Below, piece after piece: positions 26,505 to 37,563 of a stretch of DNA of 64,000 bases (positions are counted from its first letter, which is position 1; every line of letters begins with the position of its first letter). The stretch is from Anaerovibrio lipolyticus (GTDB lineage: Bacteria > Bacillota > Negativicutes > Selenomonadales > Selenomonadaceae): NCBI RefSeq assembly GCF_021531495.1, contig NZ_JADYTY010000007.1:20140-84139 (forward strand), written 5' to 3'. The position numbers and the translations under genes were made by a program. The notes beneath the pieces were generated by a model. It did not search any database and was not told the origin of the DNA. It saw nothing but the letters and a program-made list of their open reading frames with translations.

Positions 26505-26585
26505 AATGGAGTCATCAGAAGGGAGTAGTCCTTTTGGCAACGCGCCGTGTGGTTTTAGCCCATGAAGGGGTGTTGTGATTCCATT
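26505..26585 (+). other. Folded 5' leader of rpoB
   Basis: The 180-base untranslated leader of rpoB is closed by AATGGAGTCA (26505-26514) pairing with TGATTCCATT (26576-26585), one G-T pair. Inside is a smaller hairpin (AAGG near 26519 with CCTT near 26530) and a GC-rich stretch around CGCGCCGTG. The class of the structure is not recognised. Confidence 0.45.
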
Positions 26586-26646
26586 CTATTTTCATGTACG
26601 GATTTTTGTTGTTTTCAGTATTTTTTGCTAAGGAGTGAAGTTTTTA

Positions 26647-29600
26647 ATGTTTCATCCTGTGCCCGTGGGCAAACGAACCAGGTATAGCTATGCAAAGATT
26701 AAAGAAGTCATGGAGATGCCACATTTGCTGGACATTCAGAGAAAGTCCTATGAGTGGTTTATCGGTGACTGGGAAAATAACACCAAGGGCGAGGGCCTTA
26801 TGGAGATTTTCCAGGATATTTCTCCAATCTCAGATTTTCAGGGCAAGGTAAGCCTTTCCCTGCTGGACTATGAGCTGGGAGAGCCTAAGTATAGCCTTGA
26901 TGAAAGCAAGGAAAGAGATGCTACTTATGCAGCTCCATTGCGTGTCAAGGTTCGCCTTTTGGACAGAACCACTGGTATCTTCCAGGATTCTGAGGTATTC
27001 ATGGGGGATTTCCCTCTGATGACTGCTTCTGGTACCTTTATTATTAATGGTGCTGAGCGTGTTATTGTCAGCCAGCTTGTACGTTCTCCAGGCGCTTATT
27101 ATGGCGTTACTGTAGACCAGTCTGGTAAGTCCCTCTTCAACTCCACTGTGATTCCAAACCGTGGTGCCTGGATTGAGCTGGAAACCGATGCTAATGATGT
27201 AATTTCTGTTCGTATCGACCGTACCCGTAAGCTGCCTGTAACTGTATTCCTCCGTGCTTTGAACTATATCAATCAGCAGGAGAAGCTGCGTCTGGCTGAG
27301 CTGGCTGCTTCCGACGGCACTGTACCAACTATGCAGGGCCGTAATGATGACCACCTCAATGTAGGCACTACCAATCTGGTATTTGGCAGCAATGAGGAAA
27401 TTTTGGCACTCTTCGATAACGATGATGCTATTAGATCCACTTTGGAGCGCGATAATACCGCTACTGGTGCTGACGCTTTGGAGGAGATTTATCGTCGTAT
27501 TCGTCCTGGTGAGCCTTTCAACGTAGATAATGCTCATCAGATGCTCCGCAGCCTGTTCTTTGATGCTAAGCGTTATGATTTGGCAACTGTAGGTCGTTAC
27601 AAGCTGACCAAGAAGCTGGGCTGGAAGCGTCGTATTCAGGGCCAGATTCTGGCAGAGCCTCTGCTGGATAAGGAAACTGGTGAGATTCTGGTTCCTGCTG
27701 ATACCCTGATTGATGCAGATATGCTGGAAAATATTACCACTGAGCAGGAGCAGGCAATCTTTGGTGAGGGCAATGCCATCGTTCTTCATGTTAAGAGCAA
27801 TGATGAGGGTGGTTCTCTCCAGATGATTTGTTCCCCAACCTTGGAATATCGTCAGCGTACCATTGCTATTAACGATATTCTTGCTTCCATCAGCTATCTG
27901 CTGAATTTGATGCACGGTGTAGGCAAGACTGATGATATTGACCATTTGGGCAACCGTCGTGTTCGCTCTGTAGGCGAGCTGCTGCAGAACCAGTTCCGCA
28001 TTGGCCTTTCCCGTATGGAGCGGGTAGTCAAGGAGCGCATGTCCATGCAGGAGGATGTAACCAATCCTTCTACCTTGATTAATATTCGTCCTGTTGTGGC
28101 AGCTATCAAGGAATTCTTTGGTTCCTCCCAGCTGTCCCAGTTCATGGATCAGCATAACCCACTGGCTGAGCTGACTCATAAGCGGCGTCTGTCTGCCCTT
28201 GGCCCTGGCGGTTTGTCCCGTGAGCGTGCAGGCTTCGAGGTTCGAGATGTACACAACTCTCATTACGGCCGTATGTGTCCTATCGAGACACCAGAAGGTC
28301 CTAACATCGGTTTGATTGGTTCCTTGTCCAACTATGCAAGAATCAACCGCTTTGGCTTTATGGAGACTCCTTATCGCCGGGTGGATAAGGAAAACAAGCG
28401 GGTTACTGATGATGTAAGATATTTGACTGCTGATGAAGAGGACAGCCTGATTATTGCTCAGGCCAACGAGCCTCTTGATGATCATGATTGGTTCGAGAAT
28501 GAGCGTGTAGTTGCTCGTATTCACGAGGAGACCACTGAGGTTCGCCGTGAAAAGGTTGACTACATGGACGTATCACCAAAGCAGGTTGTATCCATTGCAA
28601 CAGCTATGATTCCATTCCTGGAAAACGATGATGCTAACCGTGCGCTGATGGGTGCAAACATGCAGCGTCAGGCTGTACCGTTGCTCCGTACTCAGGCTCC
28701 TTTGGTTGGTACTGGTATGGAGTACAAGGCTGCCTGTGACTCCGGTGTTATGATTCTGGCTAAGCATGCCGGTGTGGTTGAAACTGTAACTGCTGATAAT
28801 ATTGTAGTTCGTACTGCTGATGGCAAGCGTGATGAATACAAGCTGCAGAAGTTCCTTCGTTCCAACCAGGGTACCTGCATTAACCAGCTGCCTATCGTAT
28901 TTAAGGGTGACGAGGTAGAAGCAAATCAGCCAATCGCTGACGGTCCTTCTACTGACCACGGCGAGCTGGCTTTGGGCTATAACATTATCGTAGCCTACAT
29001 GCCTTGGGAAGGTTACAACTACGAGGATGCTATTCTTCTTAGTGAAAACCTGATTAAGCGTGATATTTATACCTCCATTCATATTGAGGAATATGATTGT
29101 GAGGCTCGTGATACCAAGCTTGGACCAGAGGAAATTACCCGTGATATTCCAAATGTTTCCGACGAAAGCCTGAAGGATTTGGATGAATATGGTATTATTC
29201 GCAAGGGTGCCGATGTGCGTACTGGTGATATTCTGGTAGGCAAGGTTACACCAAAGGGTGAGACTGAGCTGTCTGCTGAGGAGCGCCTCCTGCGGGCTAT
29301 CTTTGGTGAGAAGGCTCGTGAGGTTCGTGATACTTCTTTGAAGGTTCCTCATGGTGAGGCTGGTAAGGTTGTAGATGTTAAGATTTACAGCCGTGAGAAT
29401 AATGATGAGCTGAACCCTGGTGTAAATAAGATGATTCGTGTCTACATTGCCCAGAAGCGTAAGATTTCTGTTGGTGATAAGATGTCCGGTCGTCATGGTA
29501 ACAAGGGTGTAGTTTCCCGCATTATGCGTGAAGAGGATATGCCGTTCCTGCCAGACGGTACTCCAGTGGATATTGTATTGAACCCATTGGGCGTGCCTTC

Positions 29601-30528
29601 TCGTATGAACATTGGTCAGATTCTGGAGACTCATCTGGGTATGGCTATCCGCAATCTGGGCACTCAGATTAAGGAAGGAGATCCTACCGTTGAAAGACGT
29701 CTCCGGGCTATTGGCTATGACTTTGATCAGTATGGTATGCCAAAGCCAGATGTGGCAGGTATTCATATTGCTACTCCTGTATTTGATGGTGCTCGTGAGA
29801 ACGATGTATTTGATACTATTCGTGCTTCTGGCATGGACCCAACCGCCAAGACTGTCCTCTATGATGGACGTACCGGTGAGCCATTTAAGAATAAAGTAAC
29901 TGTAGGCTGCGTATACATGCTGAAGCTGCATCATTTGGTTGATGATAAGATTCATGCCCGTTCCGTAGGTCCATACTCTCTGGTTACTCAGCAGCCACTG
30001 GGTGGTAAAGCTCAGTTCGGCGGCCAGCGTTTCGGTGAGATGGAGGTTTGGGCACTGGAGGCATATGGTGCTGCTTACACTCTGCAGGAGATTCTGACTG
30101 TTAAGTCCGATGATGTTGTAGGCCGTGTTAAGACCTATGAGGCTATTGTTAAGGGCGAGAATATCCCTGAGCCTGGTGTACCAGAGTCCTTCAAGGTTCT
30201 GATCAAGGAATTGCAGTCCATCGGCCTTGATATTAAGGTACAGGATGAGAATGCCAACGAGATTATGGTTCAGGATGATGATGATGATGACATCAGCATC
30301 AAGGACGTAGTTCGTGAGGCAGATATGGCTTCTGTAGATGATAGCGGCAGAGCTAATGAAAGCGATGAATATGCTAGCGATTATGACGAGCCATCTCAGT
30401 CCGATGAAGATGATGACAGCTTTGATGGTGATATTATTGCTGATATTGGCGGCGATGATGTTGAACCAGCAGATGATGACGAGGACATGGATATGTTCCT
30501 GTCCGATGATGATAATACTGAAGAATAA
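26647..30528 (+). CDS. rpoB: DNA-directed RNA polymerase subunit beta
   Basis: A 1293-residue catalytic subunit. Signatures include [16 protein letters not shown], the rifampicin-region [20 protein letters not shown] and [11 protein letters not shown], and [17 protein letters not shown]. The protein ends in an unusual acidic extension of about 90 residues (from about 1205: repeated Asp/Glu with DDDDDDIS and [14 protein letters not shown]). Start is ATG 26647, since AAGGAG at 26630-26635 is correctly spaced; an in-frame GTG at 26635 overlaps that site. Confidence 0.97.
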   Translation: MFHPVPVGKRTRYSYAKIKEVMEMPHLLDIQRKSYEWFIGDWENNTKGEGLMEIFQDISPISDFQGKVSLSLLDYELGEPKYSLDESKERDATYAAPLRVKVRLLDRTTGIFQDSEVFMGDFPLMTASGTFIINGAERVIVSQLVRSPGAYYGVTVDQSGKSLFNSTVIPNRGAWIELETDANDVISVRIDRTRKLPVTVFLRALNYINQQEKLRLAELAASDGTVPTMQGRNDDHLNVGTTNLVFGSNEEILALFDNDDAIRSTLERDNTATGADALEEIYRRIRPGEPFNVDNAHQMLRSLFFDAKRYDLATVGRYKLTKKLGWKRRIQGQILAEPLLDKETGEILVPADTLIDADMLENITTEQEQAIFGEGNAIVLHVKSNDEGGSLQMICSPTLEYRQRTIAINDILASISYLLNLMHGVGKTDDIDHLGNRRVRSVGELLQNQFRIGLSRMERVVKERMSMQEDVTNPSTLINIRPVVAAIKEFFGSSQLSQFMDQHNPLAELTHKRRLSALGPGGLSRERAGFEVRDVHNSHYGRMCPIETPEGPNIGLIGSLSNYARINRFGFMETPYRRVDKENKRVTDDVRYLTADEEDSLIIAQANEPLDDHDWFENERVVARIHEETTEVRREKVDYMDVSPKQVVSIATAMIPFLENDDANRALMGANMQRQAVPLLRTQAPLVGTGMEYKAACDSGVMILAKHAGVVETVTADNIVVRTADGKRDEYKLQKFLRSNQGTCINQLPIVFKGDEVEANQPIADGPSTDHGELALGYNIIVAYMPWEGYNYEDAILLSENLIKRDIYTSIHIEEYDCEARDTKLGPEEITRDIPNVSDESLKDLDEYGIIRKGADVRTGDILVGKVTPKGETELSAEERLLRAIFGEKAREVRDTSLKVPHGEAGKVVDVKIYSRENNDELNPGVNKMIRVYIAQKRKISVGDKMSGRHGNKGVVSRIMREEDMPFLPDGTPVDIVLNPLGVPSRMNIGQILETHLGMAIRNLGTQIKEGDPTVERRLRAIGYDFDQYGMPKPDVAGIHIATPVFDGARENDVFDTIRASGMDPTAKTVLYDGRTGEPFKNKVTVGCVYMLKLHHLVDDKIHARSVGPYSLVTQQPLGGKAQFGGQRFGEMEVWALEAYGAAYTLQEILTVKSDDVVGRVKTYEAIVKGENIPEPGVPESFKVLIKELQSIGLDIKVQDENANEIMVQDDDDDDISIKDVVREADMASVDDSGRANESDEYASDYDEPSQSDEDDDSFDGDIIADIGGDDVEPADDDEDMDMFLSDDDNTEE

Positions 30529-30549
30529 TGGAAGGGAAGTGACACCTCC

Positions 30550-33500
30550 TTGTTGGATGTAAATAACTTTGATTCAATGCGCATAGGCCTGGCCTCTCCT
30601 GACAAGATTCGTGAGTGGTCTCATGGCGAGGTACTGAAACCAGAGACTATTAACTATCGTACTTTGAAGCCAGAGAAGGACGGTCTTTTCTGCGAGAAAA
30701 TTTTTGGACCAACTCGTGATTGGGAATGTCATTGCGGTAAGTACAAGCGTATCCGTCATAAGGGTACTATCTGCGATCGCTGTGGTGTTGAGGTCACTCG
30801 CTCCAAGGTACGCCGTGAGCGTATGGGCCATATTGAGTTGGCAGCTCCTGTATCTCATATTTGGTATTTCAAGGGTATCCCAAGCCGTATGGGCTTGATT
30901 CTGGATATTCCACCACGGGCTATGGAGAAGGTTCTCTACTTTGCTTCCTACATTGTTCTGGATCCAAAGGATACTCCTCTTTCCAAGAAGCAGCTTTTGT
31001 CTGAGCTGGAGTATCGCAAGGCTCGTGAGGACTACGGTCGTGATTTTGTAGTAGGCATGGGTGCCGAGGCTATCAAGGAGCTTTTGGTTGAGCTGGAGGC
31101 AGATTTGCCAGAGGAACAGCAGACTGAGGACATGAAAAATGGTCTGGATGTCCTGCACAAGGAGCTGACTGACGAGTTGAAGCATGTAGCCAGCCAGCAG
31201 CGCCGTATTCGTGCTATCCGTCGTCTGGAGGTTGTTGAGGCCTTCAGACGCTCCGGCAACAAGCCATCCTGGATGATTATGGATGTAGTTCCAGTTATTC
31301 CTCCAGAGCTGCGCCCAATGGTTCAGCTGGATGGTGGCCGTTTTGCTACCTCTGATCTGAACGATCTGTATCGTCGTGTCATTAACAGAAACAATCGCTT
31401 GAAGCGTTTGCTTGAACTTCGTGCTCCAGACATTATTGTCCGCAACGAGAAGCGTATGCTGCAGGAGGCTGTAGATGCTCTGATTGATAATGGTCGTCGT
31501 GGCCGTCCTGTAACCGGTCCTGGCAATCGTCCTCTGAAGTCCTTGTCTGACATGCTTAAGGGTAAGCAGGGACGTTTCCGTCAGAACCTGCTGGGTAAGC
31601 GTGTTGACTACTCTGGACGTTCCGTTATCGTTGTAGGCCCTGAGCTGAAGCTCCATCAGTGCGGTCTGCCAAAGGAAATGGCTTTGGAGCTCTTCAAGCC
31701 ATTTGTTATGAAGAAGCTGGTTAGTGAGAAGATTGCTCACAATATCAAGAACGCTAAGCGTATGGTTGAGCGTGCCCAGGAAGAAGTATGGGATGTTCTT
31801 GAGGATGTTATTAAGCAGCATCCAGTGCTCCTGAACCGTGCACCTACCCTGCATCGTCTGGGTATTCAGGCCTTTGAGCCAGTCCTCACTGAGGGACGTG
31901 CCTTGAAGCTCCATCCATTGGCTTGCTCTGCATACAACGCGGACTTCGATGGTGACCAGATGGCTATCCATCTGCCATTGTCTGCTGAAGCTCAGGCTGA
32001 GGCTCGTGTCTTGATGCTGGCAGCTAACCACATTTTGGCACCAAAGGATGGCAGCCCTATTATCGTTCCTTCCCAGGATATGATTTTGGGTGCTTACTAC
32101 CTGACCAAGCTGCGCAAATCCTCTCCAGAGCATCCAGTTATTGGTGAGGGCAAGATTTTCACCGGTATTGATGAAGCTCTGCTGGCGTATCAGCATCAGG
32201 AGCTGGATATTCAGGCTGAGATTCAGGTTAAGATTGTGGAGAAGCAGGAAGATGGTACTACCAAGGATTATGGCTTGGTTACTACCTCTCTGGGCCGCAT
32301 GATCTTCAACGAGATTCTGCCTCCACAGGTTCGTTCTTACGAGCAGGATAAGGAAACTGGCAAGTGGTCCCTGGGTGTTCTGATGAACAAGAAGCAGCTG
32401 GGCAAGCTGGTTGCTAAGTGCTTTGATGAACTGGGAGCCAGCCGTACTGCCGAGGTTATTGATGGCGTAAAGAATCTTGGCTATCACTATGCATGTATTG
32501 CAGGTATGACTGTAGCTATTTCCGATATTACTGTTCCTCCTAAGAAGAAGGATATTCTGGAAGCAGCTCAGGCTCAGGTTACCAAGACTGAGCGTCAGTT
32601 CTCCCGTGGTTTGATTACTGATGATGAGCGTTATAAGAAGGTCTGCGCCGTATGGAACAAGGCTACTGAGGACGTTGCTGATGAAATGTATGACAACTAC
32701 GAGATTAATGACCCATTCAATCCAATCTACATGATGGCTGACTCTGGTGCCCGCGGTAATAAGTCTCAGATGCGTCAGCTGGCAGGTATGCGTGGTCTGA
32801 TGGCGGATCCATCTGGTAAAACCATTGAGATTCCTATTACTGCTAACTTCCGTGAAGGTCTGTCCGTATCCGATTACTTTATTTCTTCCCATGGTGCTAG
32901 AAAGGGTTTGGCGGATACTGCACTGCGTACCGCAGACTCTGGTTATTTGACTCGTCGTTTGGTAGATGTTGCTCAGGATGTAATCGTTCGTGAGGATGAC
33001 TGTGATGTTGTAGGCATTAATCTGGTTCGTGAGCGTGCTAAGCTGGCTGAGACTGCTGCAGATGCAGTTAAGGTTTTGACTGATTCCTTGGCAGGTCGTC
33101 TGCTGGCTCAGGATGTTATCAGCCCTGAGACTGGTGAGATTATTCTGGAAACTGGTACTGAGCTTACCGCTGAGGACATGGAGCTGGTAGGAGAGGCTGG
33201 TGTATCTGAGCTGGTTCTCCGTGGCCAGTCCGACAACAATGATACCATCGTTGGTAGCTCCTCTGTTACCGAGACTGTACAGCTGGGTGCACCAGAAGAA
33301 AATGTTCGTGCATCTATCCGCAAGGCTATGATGGATCAGATGCTGGGCAAGGAAGTTACTGCCGATGTTGTTGACAGCATGGGCAATGAGATTATTCCTG
33401 CCGGTGTTAAGCTTACTGAGGAATATATCGAGGCTGTTCTCAACAGTGATGCCAAGGAAGTTCGGGTTCGCAACAACAATGTTCGCGGTATTTCCGTTGA

Positions 33501-34644
33501 GGAGATTGTTGATGGCAACCGCGTAATCGAGCCTTTGGCAGATCGTATTCTGGGCCGTGTACTGGCTGAGGATATTATTGATCCTGCTACTGGTGAGAAG
33601 ATTGCTTCCGTTAACGATACTGTGGAAAAGGATCTGGCAGAGAAGATCTGCAAGGTTCGCAAGAGCGTATCTATCCGCAGCGTACTGACCTGTAAGTCTC
33701 AGTACGGTGTCTGCATCAAGTGCTATGGTCGTGATTTGGCCAACAATACCGAGGTTAATGTAGGTGAGACTGTTGGTATTATTGCTGCTCAGTCCATCGG
33801 TGAGCCTGGTACTCAGCTGACCATGCGTACATTCCATTCCGGCGGTATCGCAGGCGGCGACGATATTACCCAGGGTCTGCCTCGTGTCGAGGAATTGTTC
33901 GAGGCTAGAAAGCCTAAGCATAATGCTATTATCTCCGAGGTTGAGGGTACTGTTACCGTCAAGGAGAATGGCAACCTCTTTACTGTATATGTTATGCCTG
34001 AATCTGGTGAGGCTCGTGAATATATTATTCCATTCGGCTCTCATCTGGCAGTTAAGGATGGCCAGCACATTCAGACTGGTGGCAAGATTACCGAAGGTTC
34101 CATCAATCCACATGATATTCTCCATATCTGCGGCATGAAGGCTACTCAGAGCTACATTGTATATGAAGTTCAGAAGGTATACCAGTCTCAGGGTGTAGGC
34201 ATTAACGATAAGCATATTGAGGTAATGGTACGTCAGATGCTCCACAAGGTTAAGATTGAGGAAGCTGGCGGTACTGAGTTCCTGCCTGGTGATCAGGTGG
34301 ATATCAATATCTTCGAGGCAGCTAATACCAAGGCTATCGAAGAGGGCAAGGAGCCAGCAGTGGCTAAGCCAGTTCTGCTGGGTATTACCAAGGCTTCCTT
34401 GGCTACTGATTCCTTCCTGTCTGCTGCGTCCTTCCAGGAGACCACTCGTGTTCTCACCGATGCAGCTATCAAGGGCAAGGTTGATCCACTTATCGGCTTG
34501 AAGGAAAATGTTATTATCGGTAAGCTGATTCCAGCTGGTACCGGTATGAGCCGCTACCGCAATATCAAGGTAGTATATCAGGGTGAAGAGGATGCTTCTG
34601 ATAAAGATATTCTGGACAGCCTGGCTAATGCAGAAAATGCGTAA
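30550..34644 (+). CDS. rpoC: DNA-directed RNA polymerase subunit beta'
   Basis: A 1364-residue catalytic subunit, clearly longer than the roughly 1200 of Bacillus. Present are the N-terminal zinc ribbon [20 protein letters not shown], the active-site [10 protein letters not shown] (Asp triad about 462-468), the trigger-loop region and the second zinc site [13 protein letters not shown]. Extra length comes largely from three tandem related modules of the type GRxLAxDxxxPxTGExI (about 848, 932 and 1000). Start is TTG 30550 (TTG 30553 is equally possible), with GAAGGGA upstream. Confidence 0.96.
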   Translation: MLDVNNFDSMRIGLASPDKIREWSHGEVLKPETINYRTLKPEKDGLFCEKIFGPTRDWECHCGKYKRIRHKGTICDRCGVEVTRSKVRRERMGHIELAAPVSHIWYFKGIPSRMGLILDIPPRAMEKVLYFASYIVLDPKDTPLSKKQLLSELEYRKAREDYGRDFVVGMGAEAIKELLVELEADLPEEQQTEDMKNGLDVLHKELTDELKHVASQQRRIRAIRRLEVVEAFRRSGNKPSWMIMDVVPVIPPELRPMVQLDGGRFATSDLNDLYRRVINRNNRLKRLLELRAPDIIVRNEKRMLQEAVDALIDNGRRGRPVTGPGNRPLKSLSDMLKGKQGRFRQNLLGKRVDYSGRSVIVVGPELKLHQCGLPKEMALELFKPFVMKKLVSEKIAHNIKNAKRMVERAQEEVWDVLEDVIKQHPVLLNRAPTLHRLGIQAFEPVLTEGRALKLHPLACSAYNADFDGDQMAIHLPLSAEAQAEARVLMLAANHILAPKDGSPIIVPSQDMILGAYYLTKLRKSSPEHPVIGEGKIFTGIDEALLAYQHQELDIQAEIQVKIVEKQEDGTTKDYGLVTTSLGRMIFNEILPPQVRSYEQDKETGKWSLGVLMNKKQLGKLVAKCFDELGASRTAEVIDGVKNLGYHYACIAGMTVAISDITVPPKKKDILEAAQAQVTKTERQFSRGLITDDERYKKVCAVWNKATEDVADEMYDNYEINDPFNPIYMMADSGARGNKSQMRQLAGMRGLMADPSGKTIEIPITANFREGLSVSDYFISSHGARKGLADTALRTADSGYLTRRLVDVAQDVIVREDDCDVVGINLVRERAKLAETAADAVKVLTDSLAGRLLAQDVISPETGEIILETGTELTAEDMELVGEAGVSELVLRGQSDNNDTIVGSSSVTETVQLGAPEENVRASIRKAMMDQMLGKEVTADVVDSMGNEIIPAGVKLTEEYIEAVLNSDAKEVRVRNNNVRGISVEEIVDGNRVIEPLADRILGRVLAEDIIDPATGEKIASVNDTVEKDLAEKICKVRKSVSIRSVLTCKSQYGVCIKCYGRDLANNTEVNVGETVGIIAAQSIGEPGTQLTMRTFHSGGIAGGDDITQGLPRVEELFEARKPKHNAIISEVEGTVTVKENGNLFTVYVMPESGEAREYIIPFGSHLAVKDGQHIQTGGKITEGSINPHDILHICGMKATQSYIVYEVQKVYQSQGVGINDKHIEVMVRQMLHKVKIEEAGGTEFLPGDQVDINIFEAANTKAIEEGKEPAVAKPVLLGITKASLATDSFLSAASFQETTRVLTDAAIKGKVDPLIGLKENVIIGKLIPAGTGMSRYRNIKVVYQGEEDASDKDILDSLANAENA

Positions 34645-34678
34645 GCAAAAATAATATTATTTCTCTAGGGAAATATTG

Positions 34679-34722
34679 ATTCCTTCGGGATGGCAGCTGC
34701 TGTTCCGAAGGAATTTTTTTTG
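34679..34722 (+). terminator. rpoBC terminator
   Basis: ATTCCTTCGG (34679-34688) pairs perfectly with CCGAAGGAAT (34705-34714), followed by a run of seven T. Confidence 0.9.
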
Positions 34723-34746
34723 CCTAAAAATAAACTAAGGTATTAT

Positions 34747-34791
34747 CTGCAAAATAAAACAACCTGCTCCGAAATTAATCAGAGCAGGTTG
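34747..34791 (-). terminator. Rubrerythrin terminator (- strand)
   Basis: On the - strand CAACCTGCTC (34791-34782) pairs with GAGCAGGTTG (34769-34760), followed by TTTTATTTTG (34759-34750). It lies 44 bases after the rubrerythrin stop. Confidence 0.85.
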
Positions 34792-34834
34792 TTAATGGGA
34801 TATATGTGGGAATATGGGATATTCTTAAAGAAAA

Positions 34835-35380
34835 TTACTTGTTGAAATAACGCTTCAGGAGACCAGCGAAGCCCTTGCAATGACGAGCCTCGTCTTTGCA
34901 CATCTCATGAACGGTATCGTGGATAGCATCCAGATTCAATTCCTTAGCACGAACAGCCAGCTTCTTCTTGCCTTCGGTTGCACCAAATTCAGCATCTACA
35001 CGCATGGACAAGTTCTTCTCAGTGCTATCGGTAAGTACCTCGCCTAACAGCTCAGCAAACTTAGCTGCATGCTCAGCTTCCTCAAAAGCGTAACGCTTGA
35101 AAGCCTCAGCAACCTCTGGATATCCCTCACGGTCAGCTACACGGCTCATAGCCAAGTACATACCAACCTCGGAGCACTCGCCATTGAAGTTATCACGGAG
35201 GCCCTGAACGATTTCTGCATCAACGCCCTGAGCAACACCCAGCTTGTGCTCATCAGCCAGCTGCATCTCACCCTCTACCTCTTTGAACTTATCAGCGCCA
35301 ACATGGCAGATTGGGCACTCAGCTGGAGGAGTATCTCCCTCATGTACATAACCACAAACGGTGCAAACAAACTTCTTCAT
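34835..35380 (-). CDS. Reverse rubrerythrin (peroxide-reducing)
   Basis: A 181-residue protein with the rubredoxin domain first (CTVCGY near 6 and CPICH near 22, four Cys for one iron) and the ferritin-like diiron domain second (about 45-181; repeated E..H motifs such as EEAEHAAKF and DEARHCKGF). This reversed order is that of reverse rubrerythrins, which reduce H2O2 with electrons from NADH via rubredoxin and oxidoreductase in anaerobes. The strong RBS TAGGAGGAAAAG precedes the ATG. A -10-like TATAAT lies at 35515-35510 on the - strand. It is the only clear - strand gene of the window. Confidence 0.93.
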   Translation of the reverse strand: MKKFVCTVCGYVHEGDTPPAECPICHVGADKFKEVEGEMQLADEHKLGVAQGVDAEIVQGLRDNFNGECSEVGMYLAMSRVADREGYPEVAEAFKRYAFEEAEHAAKFAELLGEVLTDSTEKNLSMRVDAEFGATEGKKKLAVRAKELNLDAIHDTVHEMCKDEARHCKGFAGLLKRYFNK

Positions 35381-35632
35381 AATCTTTTCCTCCTAAATAT
35401 ATAACACACAAATTTACTCATCCATATGAAACAGCTCCTAAACTGTCCCTGACAGTCACAGCCTTTGCTCATGTTGTACTGCCCTTCGGTCTCTCAACCT
35501 TATGGCTTTATTATATAGGAAATTCCCTCAAAAGAAAACCACGAAATCCAGCGAAATTTGACGATTATTATTCATTATCTTCTTAATGCTACTTATTTCT
35601 CTATATTTTAAAGATTATAAAAAATATCAACG

Positions 35633-35645
35633 GATAATAATTATC
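35633..35645. promoter_or_regulatory. Fur/PerR-family binding site candidate
   Basis: A perfect 6-1-6 palindrome GATAATAATTATC sits in the divergent region between rubrerythrin (-) and the next membrane protein (+). It fits the core shared by Fur (TGATAATnATTATCA) and PerR (TTATAATnATTATAA) boxes. It is about 120 bases upstream of the rubrerythrin -10 and 35 bases upstream of the + strand -10, so either gene may be the target. Confidence 0.55.
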
Positions 35646-35676
35646 GATAAAATCAAGGGAATTTTGGGAACTATTT

Positions 35677-35685
35677 TGCTATAAT
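35677..35685 (+). promoter_or_regulatory. Extended -10 promoter
   Basis: TGCTATAAT (TG at 35677, TATAAT at 35680-35685) with no good -35. It would drive the membrane protein gene starting at 35746. Confidence 0.5.
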
Positions 35686-35745
35686 ACAGGCAATGTGATA
35701 AAATTTTAAGATGACAAAAATACATATTGGATATAGAATAGGTAG

Positions 35746-36255
35746 ATGATTTTTATGCAGAGGGTATGGATAAAGCTGGCTATGTTTTTGGCGGTAGCCT
35801 TGGTTTTTCAGAGTATTCGCCTGATTATGCCCATGATTCCTGGGCCGGTGAATATGTTTTTGATAGGCAGTCTTTTGAATACAGTCATGGTGCTGAGTAT
35901 TTGGTGTACCAATAGCCGGTGGGCTGGTATTATAGGTATAATATTGCCATTGGGGGCCTTTATGCAGGGCCAGCTGCCTGTGGTGTTGATGATTCCCGTG
36001 GTAGCTTTGGGCAATGCAGTTTACATTTTGTTGTCAGGAAGATGGCAACAGAGTAGGTTGTTGTATCTAAGCCCTTTTGTCAAAGCCTTAATATTATATG
36101 CAGGTACTTTGTCGGTTATTCATATTATAGATTTGCCAGCACCTGTTAGTGGCATGATATTGCTGATGATGAGCTGGCCCCAGATTGTAACAGGTACTAT
36201 CGGTTTGCTTTTGGCAAAAAGGGTTTTCAAATATTTAGAAAATACAATATTGTGA
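35746..36255 (+). CDS. Multipass membrane protein, ECF-transporter S-component-like
   Basis: A 169-residue, strongly hydrophobic protein with about five membrane helices and short loops. Size and pattern (MIPGPVNMFLIGSLLNTVMVL, ALGNAVYILLSGRW) resemble substrate-binding S components of energy-coupling-factor vitamin/metal transporters, but I see no decisive substrate motif. ATG 35746 and ATG 35755 are both possible, with only a weak AGG upstream. It is preceded by a Fur/PerR-like box, which would suit a metal-related substrate; that is inference. Confidence 0.6.
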   Translation: MIFMQRVWIKLAMFLAVALVFQSIRLIMPMIPGPVNMFLIGSLLNTVMVLSIWCTNSRWAGIIGIILPLGAFMQGQLPVVLMIPVVALGNAVYILLSGRWQQSRLLYLSPFVKALILYAGTLSVIHIIDLPAPVSGMILLMMSWPQIVTGTIGLLLAKRVFKYLENTIL

Positions 36256-36326
36256 AAAATAGATTTGCTTTGCTGGGAGATCCAGCACCCATTAATATGT
36301 GTGATATAAAGAGAAAGGTGGTAAAA

Positions 36327-36350
36327 CTGCTGTCCTGATTTTGACAGCAG
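36327..36350 (+). promoter_or_regulatory. Hairpin overlapping the tsaE ribosome binding site
   Basis: CTGCTGTC (36327-36334) pairs perfectly with GACAGCAG (36343-36350), loop of eight. The last bases of the stem run into AGGA (36349-36352), the only Shine-Dalgarno-like sequence before ATG 36360. The stem may thus limit tsaE translation. Confidence 0.45.
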
Positions 36351-36359
36351 GAATAATTT

Positions 36360-36833
36360 ATGTTTGAATATAAATCAGCCAGTCCTGAGCAAACAGCTTT
36401 GCTGGCAAAAAAAATAGCAGATATTATTCAGCCTGGTACCGTAATCTGCCTCAATGGTGATTTAGGTGCTGGCAAAACCCTGTTTGTGCAGAACTTGGCT
36501 AAAGCATTGGGGGTGCAGGGGGATGTAACCAGTCCCACCTTTAACCTGATGAATATATATGAAGGAAGAATCAGCATTTTTCACTTTGATTTGTACAGAC
36601 TAGAGCAGGAGTATGAATTGGAGGAAATCGGCTTTTATGATTATGTTGAGGAACCAGAGGGACTGGTATTGATTGAATGGGCTGAGAAATTTATGGACTG
36701 CTTGCCAGAAAATTACATATCCTTGGAAATTCAGAGAACGGAGCAGGAACAGCAGCGAATTCTTCGCTTTGAGCTGGTAGGCCAGGAATTAGAAAATGTA
36801 TATAAGGAGATGGAAGCGCTTTGCCAATTTTAG
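36360..36833 (+). CDS. tsaE: tRNA threonylcarbamoyladenosine ATPase TsaE
   Basis: An ATPase partner of the TsaB-TsaD complex that makes t6A37 on ANN-decoding tRNAs. The 157 residues contain Walker A GDLGAGKT (about 34-41), VTSPTFNLMNIY, HFDLYRL and LVLIEWAEKF, all family hallmarks. It opens a four-gene run tsaE-tsaB-rimI-tsaD. tsaB starts inside its last codons (13-base overlap). Confidence 0.95.
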   Translation: MFEYKSASPEQTALLAKKIADIIQPGTVICLNGDLGAGKTLFVQNLAKALGVQGDVTSPTFNLMNIYEGRISIFHFDLYRLEQEYELEEIGFYDYVEEPEGLVLIEWAEKFMDCLPENYISLEIQRTEQEQQRILRFELVGQELENVYKEMEALCQF

Positions 36834-37561
36834 CAATAGATACAGCCACTATGGTTTCCAGTGTAGCTGTAGCAGATGAAAAAAAGCTCCTTGGGGAGCT
36901 GACAGTACAGACTAGATTAACTCATTCGGAAACATTGCTGCCTCATATTCAACAGGTTCTAAAAATGGCTGGTGTAGGAAAAAATCAGCTGAAAGCAGTA
37001 GCCGTAAGTTTGGGGCCAGGCTCCTTTACAGGTTTGCGTATTGGCTTGGGGGCTGCCAAGGCTATTGCCTATGGCCTAAATATTCCTATTATTGGAGTGC
37101 CTACTACAGAAGCGTTGGCTTGGCATTATCCTGTGCCCGGTATAGTAACAATTCCTTTCATAGATGCTCAGAAGGGAAATGTATATAGTGGAATTTATGC
37201 TTGGCAGGAGAGCAAAATAGTTGAGCTGTCTCCAGTGCAGGTATATACCCTGGATGAAGCTCTGGAGCTGTGTGGTCAGCAGGACACAACTGTAATGGCT
37301 GTAGGGGATATGGTGCAGAAAAAGCTGGCCAATAGACAGGATTTACCTGCTAATTTTCAGATACCACCTCAGCATATGGTTATGCCTAGAGCTGCCAATG
37401 TGGCTATGGCGGGGCTAAGCAGATTGGCTCAGGCTAAGGTGGATTCTGTGATGAATCTGGAGCCTATTTACATCCGTCGTTCTGAGGCGGAGGTTTTGTG
37501 GGAAAAGCGTCAGGCAGCCCTAAAGGAAGCCACTGGAACCAGTGATGAGGCTGAGAAATAA
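36821..37561 (+). CDS. tsaB: tRNA threonylcarbamoyladenosine protein TsaB
   Basis: A 246-residue scaffold of the t6A enzyme with the ASKHA fold: ILAIDTATMVSSVAV at the N-terminus and SLGPGSFTGLRIGLGAAKA (about 65-83). A TTG start with AAGGAG at 36804-36809, overlapping tsaE. rimI follows after 2 bases. Confidence 0.94.
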   Translation: MPILAIDTATMVSSVAVADEKKLLGELTVQTRLTHSETLLPHIQQVLKMAGVGKNQLKAVAVSLGPGSFTGLRIGLGAAKAIAYGLNIPIIGVPTTEALAWHYPVPGIVTIPFIDAQKGNVYSGIYAWQESKIVELSPVQVYTLDEALELCGQQDTTVMAVGDMVQKKLANRQDLPANFQIPPQHMVMPRAANVAMAGLSRLAQAKVDSVMNLEPIYIRRSEAEVLWEKRQAALKEATGTSDEAEK

Positions 37562-37563
37562 GG

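Noticed and set aside
30574..34245. 1223-codon open frame antisense to rpoC (- strand)
   Set aside because: It mirrors the codon bias of rpoC, which avoids codons whose reverse complement is a stop. It has no ribosome binding site and its Leu/Asn/Thr-rich protein resembles nothing. The same holds for long frames antisense to rpoB, groEL and the ABC-F gene.
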